From an uncultured Roseobacter sp. (GTDB lineage: Bacteria; Pseudomonadota; Alphaproteobacteria; Rhodobacterales; Rhodobacteraceae), in the NCBI RefSeq assembly GCF_947496515.1, contig NZ_CANMDB010000008.1, positions 62,001 to 126,000 on the forward strand: a stretch of 64,000 bases of DNA, written 5' to 3'. The position numbers and the translations under genes were made by a program. Below are positions 54,718 through 61,902 of the stretch, one piece after another. The notes beneath the pieces were generated by a model that worked only from the letters and a program-made list of their open reading frames with translations, was not told the DNA's origin and made no database searches. Numbering within the stretch: the stretch's first letter is position 1; each line of letters begins with the position of its first letter.

Positions 54718-55613
54718 CCTGGCGCGAGGATCTGCGCTATCTGGTGCTGGGGGACGGTCAGGCAGACCGCATCGTTCCCCCGTCGGGCTTTACCGCGCGA
54801 CTGACCGTTTTTGCGGCAGCGGCGATGGCTTTCCTGGCGGTCTTTGCTCTGGCGCTGGCGCTGGCCTCCAATAGGCTCGCGCATCGCTGGGGAGCGGAAC
54901 TGGCGGGCAGCTCTACCATCCGCATCGTCGCGCCGGAGACGCAACTGGGCCAGCAGACCGAAGCGGCTCTGGGCATTCTGGAGACAACGCCCGGCGTGGC
55001 CTTTGCCCGCGCACTCACGCCCGACGAGCAGCGCAGCTTGTTGGCGCCGTGGTTCGGGCGCGATGTTGATCTGCAAGCGCTGCCGGTGCCGCAGCTGATC
55101 GAGGTGATCGAGGAGGAAGGCTTTGACCCGGCGGGCCTGCGGCTGCGGCTGGCAGCCGAAGTGCCCGGCGCGGTGCTGGATGATCACGGGCGCTGGCGCG
55201 GCCCGCTGCTGGCCTCGGCCAACCGGCTGCGCGGGCTGGGGTGGCTGTCGACGGTTTTGCTGGCGGCGAGCGTGGCTGCCATGGTCAGCCTCGCCGCGCA
55301 GGCGTCCCTGGCCGCCAACGCGCAGGTGATCGCGGTGCTGAGGCTGGTCGGAGCCACGGATCGATATATCGCGCAGGCCTTCGTGCGCCGCTTTACCCTG
55401 CGCGCCCTTGGGGGTGGCGTCCTCGGTACCCTTGCGGGAGGTGTGGCTGTGGCCTCGCTGCCTGCGCCGCCGGAGAGCGTCGGGTTCCTCGAGGGGTTGG
55501 GGTTTGCGGGTGCGGACTGGCTGCTGACGCTGTGTATCCCACTGCTCTGTGCGGTTGTGGCCTTTGCCGCGACCAAAACCGCCGCGCACCGCGCATTGAA
55601 AAGGCTGGCCTGA
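54714..55613 (+). CDS. ftsX: Cell-division protein FtsX
   Basis: A 299-residue membrane protein with four membrane segments (about 29-52, 175-198, 222-245 and 262-285) and a large periplasmic loop after the first. The GTG start overlaps ftsE by four bases. Its role is to carry the ATPase signal of FtsE across the membrane to murein hydrolase activators. The stop overlaps plsC's start (TGATG). Confidence 0.93.
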   Translation: MTWREDLRYLVLGDGQADRIVPPSGFTARLTVFAAAAMAFLAVFALALALASNRLAHRWGAELAGSSTIRIVAPETQLGQQTEAALGILETTPGVAFARALTPDEQRSLLAPWFGRDVDLQALPVPQLIEVIEEEGFDPAGLRLRLAAEVPGAVLDDHGRWRGPLLASANRLRGLGWLSTVLLAASVAAMVSLAAQASLAANAQVIAVLRLVGATDRYIAQAFVRRFTLRALGGGVLGTLAGGVAVASLPAPPESVGFLEGLGFAGADWLLTLCIPLLCAVVAFAATKTAAHRALKRLA

Positions 55614-56335
55614 TGCTGCAATACCTTCGTTCCGTTCTCTTTATCGTGCAGATGTATGTGGCCATGCCGCTCTTCGGTCTGGCCTTTGCGCCCTGGGCTA
55701 TGTTCAGCCGCATGGGCGCGTATGCGGCCTGCAAGGGGTATTCGCGCTACGTATTCTGGACGGCGCGCTGGATGGTGGGCATGCGTTGTGAGGTGCGCGG
55801 CACCCCGCCCGAGGGAGAGGTGCTGATTGCCGCCAAGCACCAGTCGTTTCTGGATATTATGATGATTTTCACGGCACTGCCTGCCGCCAAGTTCATCATG
55901 AAAAAAGAGATCCTGATGACGCCGATCATCGGGCAATACGCCCGGCGGCTGAACTGCGTTGCGGTGGATCGTGGCAAGCGGGGGGCGGCGATCACCAAGA
56001 TGCTGGCGGATGTGCAAGCAGGGCGCAGCGAGCCTGGCCAGCTGATCATCTATCCTCAGGGCACCCGTGTGGCACCGGGCGTGAAGGTGCCCTACAAGAT
56101 CGGGACGGCTGTGCTTTATGAGCAGATGGGGCAACCCTGCGTGCCGGTGGCGACGAATGTGGGCGTGCTCTGGCCCAAGCGCGGTTTGCTGCGCAAGCCG
56201 GGGGTCGCCGTGGTGGAATTCCTGCCAGCGATCGCACCGGGGCTGCCACGAGAGGCGTTTCTGGCGGAGCTGGAGCGCGCGGTGGAGGAAAACTCCGATG
56301 CGCTGAGGGCAGAAGCGGAGGCCGGACGTGGTTGA
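55613..56335 (+). CDS. plsC: 1-acyl-sn-glycerol-3-phosphate acyltransferase (PlsC-like)
   Basis: A 240-residue acyltransferase with an N-terminal hydrophobic segment. The catalytic H-x4-D is KHQSFLD near residue 65; the second block, usually EGTR, reads YPQGTR here, with Gln in place of Glu. By family it makes phosphatidic acid from lysophosphatidic acid at the inner membrane. It is coupled to ftsX by a one-base overlap and overlaps the next gene by 8 bases. Confidence 0.9.
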   Translation: MLQYLRSVLFIVQMYVAMPLFGLAFAPWAMFSRMGAYAACKGYSRYVFWTARWMVGMRCEVRGTPPEGEVLIAAKHQSFLDIMMIFTALPAAKFIMKKEILMTPIIGQYARRLNCVAVDRGKRGAAITKMLADVQAGRSEPGQLIIYPQGTRVAPGVKVPYKIGTAVLYEQMGQPCVPVATNVGVLWPKRGLLRKPGVAVVEFLPAIAPGLPREAFLAELERAVEENSDALRAEAEAGRG

Positions 56336-56936
56336 ACGAATCGAGACAGTCGCAGCGCTTGAAGCGCTCTATGGACAGCCGGGGGCCGCTTCTCTGCGCA
56401 AGATGGCGCGGCGCATGACACCGCTTTACCGGGCGTGGATCATGGCTTCGCGATTTTGCGTGCTGAGCACGGTTGGGCCGGAGGGGACCGATGGCAGCCC
56501 GCGCGGCGACGATGGCCCCGTGGTGCAGGAGCTTGACCCCGGCACCCTGGCGATGCCTGACTGGCGCGGGAATAACCGGTTGGATTCGCTGCGGAATATC
56601 GTTGAGGACGGGCGCGTTTCGCTGATGTTCGTCGTGCCGGGTTCGAACAATGTGGTGCGGGTGAACGGGCGTGGCTGGCTGACGGCGGACAATGCCATGC
56701 GGCAGCGGTTCGCGCGCGGAGACAGGTTGCCTGCGACGGTAATCGTGATCGACATTGCGGAGATCTACACGCAATGCGCCCGCGCGCTGATGCGGGCGCG
56801 CACCTGGTCCGGCGAGCCTGCGCCCGCAGACCTGCCGACAGTCGGTCAGATCCTCGCCGAGGTATCCGAAGGAGACGAGGGCGGGGAGGCTTACGACGCC
56901 GCATGGGACGCACGGGCGGCGCGCACAATGTGGTGA
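56328..56936 (+). CDS. PPOX-type FMN-dependent flavoprotein
   Basis: A 202-residue protein of the pyridoxamine-5'-phosphate-oxidase fold (MSMEG_1061-like subgroup). ASRFCVLSTVGPEGTDGSPRG near residue 40-60 (two short parts contiguous) is the FMN-binding strand set, and GNNRLDSLRNIVEDGRVSLM is the conserved dimer region. It likely binds FMN or F420-like cofactors, with no clear substrate. The GTG start overlaps the plsC stop. Confidence 0.85.
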   Translation: MVERIETVAALEALYGQPGAASLRKMARRMTPLYRAWIMASRFCVLSTVGPEGTDGSPRGDDGPVVQELDPGTLAMPDWRGNNRLDSLRNIVEDGRVSLMFVVPGSNNVVRVNGRGWLTADNAMRQRFARGDRLPATVIVIDIAEIYTQCARALMRARTWSGEPAPADLPTVGQILAEVSEGDEGGEAYDAAWDARAARTMW

Positions 56937-57147
56937 TAGCGGCCCGCGCGTTTTGATCGGGGCGCGGTTCGGAGTGGCGTGACCGTCGATCTACTGGTCG
57001 GTGCAGGGAAAGCGCTCTTACACGCCGCAGGTCCAAGGCAGGGCTTGATGCCTTCGGTTCTTCCGGTGGGAATGGGCGCGTAGCCTGAGGAATAGATCAA
57101 GTTTTTCAAGCGGGTATGCCCTGAGGGCAAAGCAGTAGGCAGCCCTT

Positions 57148-57180
57148 TGTTCCAAGGGTGCGGGGACCGCCCTTGGAACA
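57148..57180. repeat. Inverted repeat before lpd 3' end
   Basis: Eleven-base arms TGTTCCAAGGG (57148-57158) and CCCTTGGAACA (57170-57180) around an 11-base loop, 31 bases past the lpd stop. It may end transcription of lpd though no T-run follows on the minus strand. The rest of the 274-base gap (56937-57210) shows no gene. Confidence 0.7.
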
Positions 57181-57210
57181 GAGATCGAGGGGGCGGAGCC
57201 CGGTCCGCCT

Positions 57211-58599
57211 CTACATGTGGATCGGGCCGTCGCCACAGGCGAGGGCGGCTTCGCGCACCGCTTCGGAATAGGTCGGGTGGGCGTGGCATGTCATCGCCAG
57301 ATCCTCCGCACTCGCGCCGAACTCCATCGCCACGCAAATCTCGTGGATCAGATCACCGGCCATCGGCCCGATGATATGCGCGCCGAGGATGCGGTCGGTG
57401 TCCTTGTCGGCGAGGATCTTGACGAAACCGTCGCCCGCGAAATTGGCCTTGGCGCGCCCGTTGCCCATGAAGCTGAACTTGCCGACCTTATAGGCACGTC
57501 CTTGATCTTTCAGGGATTCTTCGGTCGCACCCACATTGGCAACCTCCGGGTGCGTGTAGATCACGCCGGGGATCACGCCGTAGTTGACGTGCCCGTGCTT
57601 GCCCGCCACCTGCTCTGCCGCGGCCATGCCTTCGTCCTCAGCCTTATGGGCCAGCATGGGTCCTTCGATCACGTCGCCGATGGCGTAAACACCCTTGACG
57701 TTCGTCTCCCAGGTCTCGTTGACAGCGATCTGTCCGCGGTCGGTCATCTTGACACCGAGCGCGTCTAGGCCCAGCCCGTCTGTATAGGGTTTGCGCCCCG
57801 TGGCGACGAGCACCACATCGGCATCCAGCACGTGCTCGCTGTCATCCTTGCGCAGTTTATAGTGCACCTTGGCCTTGGTCTTGGTGGTTTCGGTCTTTTG
57901 GACCGCCGCGCCCATGATGAACTCAAGCCCTTGCTTTTTCATGGTTTTCTGGAAGTTCTTCTGGATCTCCGCGTCCATGCCGGGGGTGACCACATCCAAA
58001 AACTCCACCACCGTGACGTCGGCCCCGAGACGTGCGTAAACCGACCCGAGTTCCAGCCCGATGACGCCCGCGCCGATCACCACCATCTTTTTCGGCACCT
58101 TGCCCAGTTCGAGCGCACCGGTGGAGGTGACGACGCGTTTCTCGTCGACCTCCACGCCCGGCAGGGAGGCGGCCTCGGATCCGCTGGCGATGATGATGTT
58201 CCTGGCCTCGTGCACCTCGTCACCGACCTTGACCTGGCCTGCCTCGGGGATGGAGGCCCAGCCCTTGATCCAGTCTACCTTGTTCTTTTTGAACAGAAAT
58301 TCGATGCCCTTGGTGTTTTGCTCAATGGTGCTGGTCTTGTAGCTGAGCATCTGGTCCCAGTCGACCGAGGGGCTCTTGCCCTTGAGGCCCATGGCGGCGA
58401 AATTATGCTCTGCCTCGTGCAGCATGTGGGTCGCGTGGAGCAGCGCCTTGGAGGGGATGCAGCCCACGTTCAGACAGGTCCCGCCCAGCGTCTCGCGCCC
58501 TTCGACGCAGGCCACTTTCAGCCCCAGTTGCGCACAGCGGATGGCGCAAACATAGCCGCCGGGGCCGGAGCCGATGATGATTGCGTCATAAGTTGCCAT
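57211..58599 (-). CDS. lpd: Dihydrolipoyl dehydrogenase (E3)
   Basis: A 462-residue flavoprotein. FAD motif [11 protein letters not shown] at the N-terminus, redox disulfide [13 protein letters not shown] (near 40-52), NAD motif [14 protein letters not shown] near 180 and the active-site HAHPTYSE near 440 are all present. It reoxidises lipoyl groups of 2-oxoglutarate dehydrogenase and other complexes. The start at 58599 has AGAGGA eight bases upstream. It lies in the suc cluster but is separated from sucB by three other genes and an 11-bp tandem repeat. Confidence 0.97.
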   Translation of the reverse strand: MATYDAIIIGSGPGGYVCAIRCAQLGLKVACVEGRETLGGTCLNVGCIPSKALLHATHMLHEAEHNFAAMGLKGKSPSVDWDQMLSYKTSTIEQNTKGIEFLFKKNKVDWIKGWASIPEAGQVKVGDEVHEARNIIIASGSEAASLPGVEVDEKRVVTSTGALELGKVPKKMVVIGAGVIGLELGSVYARLGADVTVVEFLDVVTPGMDAEIQKNFQKTMKKQGLEFIMGAAVQKTETTKTKAKVHYKLRKDDSEHVLDADVVLVATGRKPYTDGLGLDALGVKMTDRGQIAVNETWETNVKGVYAIGDVIEGPMLAHKAEDEGMAAAEQVAGKHGHVNYGVIPGVIYTHPEVANVGATEESLKDQGRAYKVGKFSFMGNGRAKANFAGDGFVKILADKDTDRILGAHIIGPMAGDLIHEICVAMEFGASAEDLAMTCHAHPTYSEAVREAALACGDGPIHM

Positions 58600-58635
58600 G
58601 GGTCTGATCCTCTCGTTCGTGGGCGTCAATGGCCC

Positions 58636-58690
58636 GTCGGTACTCTATCGGTATCATGTCGGTATCGCGTCGGTATCACGTCGGTGCGGG
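58636..58690. repeat. 11-bp tandem repeat, five units (locus 2)
   Basis: Units GTCGGTACTCT, ATCGGTATCAT, GTCGGTATCGC, GTCGGTATCAC and GTCGGTGCGGG in exact 11-base register, 37 bases upstream of the lpd start codon. The motif, the period and the closing GTCGGTGCG unit are the same as in the array at 28991-29034. Confidence 0.9.
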
Positions 58691-58772
58691 GCGCGCGATG
58701 GTGTAGCGGTTTTTTCATCGGTTGCGCGCGTTTGGCGACACCCCGAGGGCACAGTTTCGCGGCGATCCCGGC

Positions 58773-59183
58773 TCACAGCAGGGCCGCGCACAGCATTGTC
58801 ACCGTGGCCAGAAAGCCGATGCCCCAGATGACCGACCGCCAAGGCACCCAGCCGAAGGCGTAGGCGGGCACATATGCCACCCGGGCGGCGAGGTAGACCC
58901 AGGCGCAGGTGCGGGTGAGCGGGGAGGACTGATCGCCCAGCGTGACCACCAGCACGGCGATGGTGAAGAGGATGAGTGCTTCGAAGTGATTGTCGAGTGC
59001 GCGGATGAGCCGCCCGGTACGGGGCGAGACGAGGGTTTTCATGTCGCCGCCCAGATCGTTTGTATCGCGGGGGGAGAGTGTCTTGGCGGTGCCCAGTTCG
59101 AGATTGGCGGGCACCGCCATCAGGGCGAACTGCGCCGCCTGCAGGAGTGCGGCGAGCGCGAGGACGGTCAGCTCAGTGGGCAT
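58773..59183 (-). CDS. MAPEG-family membrane protein (copy 1)
   Basis: A 136-residue protein with four membrane segments and the MAPEG-like core (RLIRALDNHFEALILFTIAV, then AARVAYVPAYAFGW). Family members include glutathione transferases and uncharacterised membrane proteins. The start at 59183 overlaps the end of the UDG-like gene by 11 bases. A second MAPEG gene lies on the other side of that gene. Its role beside the 2-oxoglutarate dehydrogenase genes is not known. Confidence 0.85.
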   Translation of the reverse strand: MPTELTVLALAALLQAAQFALMAVPANLELGTAKTLSPRDTNDLGGDMKTLVSPRTGRLIRALDNHFEALILFTIAVLVVTLGDQSSPLTRTCAWVYLAARVAYVPAYAFGWVPWRSVIWGIGFLATVTMLCAALL

Positions 59184-59733
59184 GGCTGGTGACCTCTGTG
59201 AGGGCGCGGGCGATGGCGCCGGCCTTGGCGTCGGCGGTCTGGCCGCGGGCGCTGGGGTGGGCTGTGGCCAGATGCGGGACGCCGAAGCGGATGCAGGCGC
59301 GTGCGGCCGCTGTGCCCAGTGCGATGACCGGACGGCCCGCGATCTCAGCCTGCGTAATGGCGTCGAAACTGGCGTCGATGTCTGCCTGCGGAATGGCGGC
59401 AGAGCGGGTTTCGGGCAGCAGATGGACCGCATGGGTGAGGTAGATGTCCGCGCGGGTGAGCTGCGCCTCGCCGAGTGCGGCGTCGAGCACGCGGTTGAAG
59501 AGCATATCCGCAAGGTAGCCATGACGGCGCAGGATCGTGCAGTGGGCACGGGCGGTGGGCGCGTCGAGGTAGTTGTAGCTGATCAGCACAGGACCCGCGG
59601 GGTTGCCGCAGGTGAGGTGATAGGGGGTGATGTAGTGGCCATCGAGACCCACCTCCGCGTAGGTGGTCAGACCGGGCCGTGCGAAGGCGCGGCGCACGGT
59701 GATCAGGCGGGTCGTGGTCTCGGCGCTCAGCAT
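59173..59733 (-). CDS. Uracil-DNA-glycosylase-superfamily-like protein
   Basis: A 186-residue soluble protein. The second half follows the UDG-fold pattern: ADIYLTHAVHLLPE (as in VTNAVKC-P of family 4/5), PVIALGTAAARACI, and a closing AHPSARG (the HPSA motif). The first motif (GEAPG-type catalytic loop) is not recognisable, so activity on DNA is uncertain. It overlaps the MAPEG gene after it and lies 6 bases past the other MAPEG gene, a tight three-gene set. Confidence 0.6.
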   Translation of the reverse strand: MLSAETTTRLITVRRAFARPGLTTYAEVGLDGHYITPYHLTCGNPAGPVLISYNYLDAPTARAHCTILRRHGYLADMLFNRVLDAALGEAQLTRADIYLTHAVHLLPETRSAAIPQADIDASFDAITQAEIAGRPVIALGTAAARACIRFGVPHLATAHPSARGQTADAKAGAIARALTEVTSHAH

Positions 59734-59739
59734 CGCGGC

Positions 59740-60123
59740 TCAGAGCGCCAGCAGGTAGAGCGCGATGGTCGAGACGATGCCCACGTTCCAGACGAGGCTG
59801 CGCAGGCCGGTGATGCCAAAGGCGTAGCTGGGCAGGTAGATCACCCGGGCGATGAGAAAGGCGGTGGCGGCGAGCCGCGTCTCGCTGGTGCTGCTGTCGG
59901 TGACCACGATCAGCAGGACGGCAGGGGCAAAGAGCGCCAGTGCTGTGATGGAATTGCCGAGCGCGCGTTCGAGGCGTCCGGCGATCCCCGAAACGGTGCG
60001 CCCTTCGTCGCGGGCACCCATGAGGTAGCCAAGCCCCAGTTGGGTGATGGCCCCGGTGGCCTGCAGCATGAGGGTGAGGATGACCAGCAGGCCGTAGAGG
60101 ATGAGGGCGGTGGGTTCGGTCAT
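59740..60123 (-). CDS. MAPEG-family membrane protein (copy 2)
   Basis: A 127-residue protein with four membrane segments, similar to copy 1 (GRLERALGNSITALALFAPA, then IARVIYLPSYAFG). The two copies look like diverged duplicates flanking the UDG-like gene. The start at 60123 gives the family N-terminus. It is separated from sucB by a structured 206-base gap. Confidence 0.85.
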   Translation of the reverse strand: MTEPTALILYGLLVILTLMLQATGAITQLGLGYLMGARDEGRTVSGIAGRLERALGNSITALALFAPAVLLIVVTDSSTSETRLAATAFLIARVIYLPSYAFGITGLRSLVWNVGIVSTIALYLLAL

Positions 60124-60178
60124 GTCAGCTTCATTTCTCGCCTTGCATTCTGTTTTCCTGAGTCCGAGGCCCCGCCTC

Positions 60179-60307
60179 GGGCCGCGCCCGACCTCCCCGG
60201 CGGGGAGGGCGCACATGCGTGCACCCCGGGCTGACGCCCCCTGCGGCCTCAAAGGCTCCACTGGAGCCTTTGCAAGACGGCCTCCGGCCCGAGGTCGGGC
60301 GCGGCCC
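60179..60307. repeat. Inverted-repeat element between sucB and the MAPEG gene
   Basis: Perfect 17-base arms GGGCCGCGCCCGACCTC (60179-60195) and its complement (60291-60307) bound a 129-base element. Inside are a CTCCCCGGCGGGGAG near-palindrome (60193-60207) and a 9-bp hairpin AAAGGCTCC/GGAGCCTTT (60251-60259, 60263-60271). It may be a small mobile element or a strong RNA structure that limits readthrough from sucB. Confidence 0.85.
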
Positions 60308-60329
60308 AATGCAACCGGCGGTACAAAGA

Positions 60330-61883
60330 TCACAAATCCATCAACAACCGCCTTGGATCCTCCAGCGCTTCTTTCACGCGCACGAGGAAGGTCACCGCGC
60401 CTTTGCCGTCCACGATCCGGTGGTCGTAGCTCAGGGCGAGATACATCATCGGGCGGATGACGACTTCACCGCCGATAGCCATGGGGCGGTCCTGGATTTT
60501 GTGCATGCCGAGGATGCCTGACTGTGGCGGGTTGAGGATGGGCGAGGACATCAGCGAGCCGTAGACGCCGCCGTTGGAGATCGTAAACGTACCGCCCTGC
60601 ATTTCTGCCATGGAGAGCTTGCCGTCGCGGGCGCGGGCACCTTTTTCGGCGATGGCCTTTTCGATGGCGGCAAAGCTCATCGCGTCCGCATCGCGGATCA
60701 CCGGCACCACAAGACCCGTGGGGGTTCCGGCGGCGATGCCCATGTGCACGAAGTTCTTGTAGACGATGTCGGTGCCGTCGATCTCGGCGTTGACCTCGGG
60801 CACTTCGTTCAGCGCATGGCAGCAGGCCTTGGTGAAGAAGGACATGAAGCCCAGTTTCACCCCGTGTTTCTTCAGGAACAGGTCCTTGTATTCATTGCGC
60901 AATGCCATGACCTCGGTCATGTCGACCTCGTTGTAGGTGGTCAGCATCGCGGCGGTATTCTGGCTGTCCTTGAGCCGCTTGGCGATGGTCTGGCGCAGGC
61001 GCGTCATCTTCACCCGCTCTTCGCGGCCCGCGTCATCGGCGGAGACCGGCGCGCGCGGGGCGGGCGCTGGCGCGTCACCGCCCTTGGCGGCGGAGCCCGC
61101 GGCGGCGATGGCGGCGGAGACGTCTTCTTTCATGGCGCGGCCGTCGCGGCCCGTGCCGGTGACCTGATCGCGGCTGATGCCCGCTTCTGCCATGGCTTTC
61201 TTGGCCGAGGGCGCGTCCTCGACGTCCTTGCCCATGCTCGTGTCCTTGCCTGCGGCGGGGGTGCTGTATTGGGTGTCACCGTCCGGGGTCGGTGCCGCCG
61301 AGGTGCCGCCCGCGCCTTCGGACATCACGGCGAGCTTGCCACCGGCGGCGACGGTGCTGCCTTCCTCGGCAAGGATTTCCGTGAGGGTGCCGGAGGCCGG
61401 TGCGGGGACCTCGACGCTGACCTTGTCGGTCTCCAGCTCGCAGAGCATCTCATCCGCGGTCACACTGTCGCCCACCTTCTTGAACCAGGTGCTGACGGTG
61501 GCCTCTGTCACGCTTTCGCCCAAGGTCGGCACCATGACGTCCACGCTGGCCCCGCTCGCGCCGCCACTGGCGGACCGGTCGGAGGCGGCGGGGGCGCTGT
61601 CCTCAGCGCTTTCCTTCCCTTTGGGAGCCGCCTTGGAGCCTGCATCGCCCTCGGCGATATTGGCCAGCAGCGCATCGACACCCACGGTGTCGCCTTCGGC
61701 TGCCACGATTTCATCCAGCGTTCCTGCGACCGGGCTTGGCACCTCGACGGTGACCTTGTCGGTTTCCAGCTCGCAGAGCATTTCGTCGACCGCCACGGTC
61801 TCCCCGGGTTTCTTGAACCAGGTGGCGACGGTGGCTTCGGTAACGGATTCGCCCAGCGTGGGGACGCGTACTTCGGTGGTCAT
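60330..61883 (-). CDS. sucB: 2-oxoglutarate dehydrogenase E2 (dihydrolipoyl succinyltransferase), two lipoyl domains
   Basis: A 517-residue E2. Two tandem lipoyl domains (about 3-75 and 112-185, each with the lipoylated Lys in ELETDKV) are joined by an Ala/Ser-rich linker, then an E3/E1-binding domain ([20 protein letters not shown]) and the C-terminal acyltransferase core with the His-containing [12 protein letters not shown] near residue 490. Most SucB proteins have one lipoyl domain. It begins 19 bases after sucA. Confidence 0.96.
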   Translation of the reverse strand: MTTEVRVPTLGESVTEATVATWFKKPGETVAVDEMLCELETDKVTVEVPSPVAGTLDEIVAAEGDTVGVDALLANIAEGDAGSKAAPKGKESAEDSAPAASDRSASGGASGASVDVMVPTLGESVTEATVSTWFKKVGDSVTADEMLCELETDKVSVEVPAPASGTLTEILAEEGSTVAAGGKLAVMSEGAGGTSAAPTPDGDTQYSTPAAGKDTSMGKDVEDAPSAKKAMAEAGISRDQVTGTGRDGRAMKEDVSAAIAAAGSAAKGGDAPAPAPRAPVSADDAGREERVKMTRLRQTIAKRLKDSQNTAAMLTTYNEVDMTEVMALRNEYKDLFLKKHGVKLGFMSFFTKACCHALNEVPEVNAEIDGTDIVYKNFVHMGIAAGTPTGLVVPVIRDADAMSFAAIEKAIAEKGARARDGKLSMAEMQGGTFTISNGGVYGSLMSSPILNPPQSGILGMHKIQDRPMAIGGEVVIRPMMYLALSYDHRIVDGKGAVTFLVRVKEALEDPRRLLMDL

Positions 61884-61902
61884 TTCTTCTTTCCCTTCGG
61901 GC

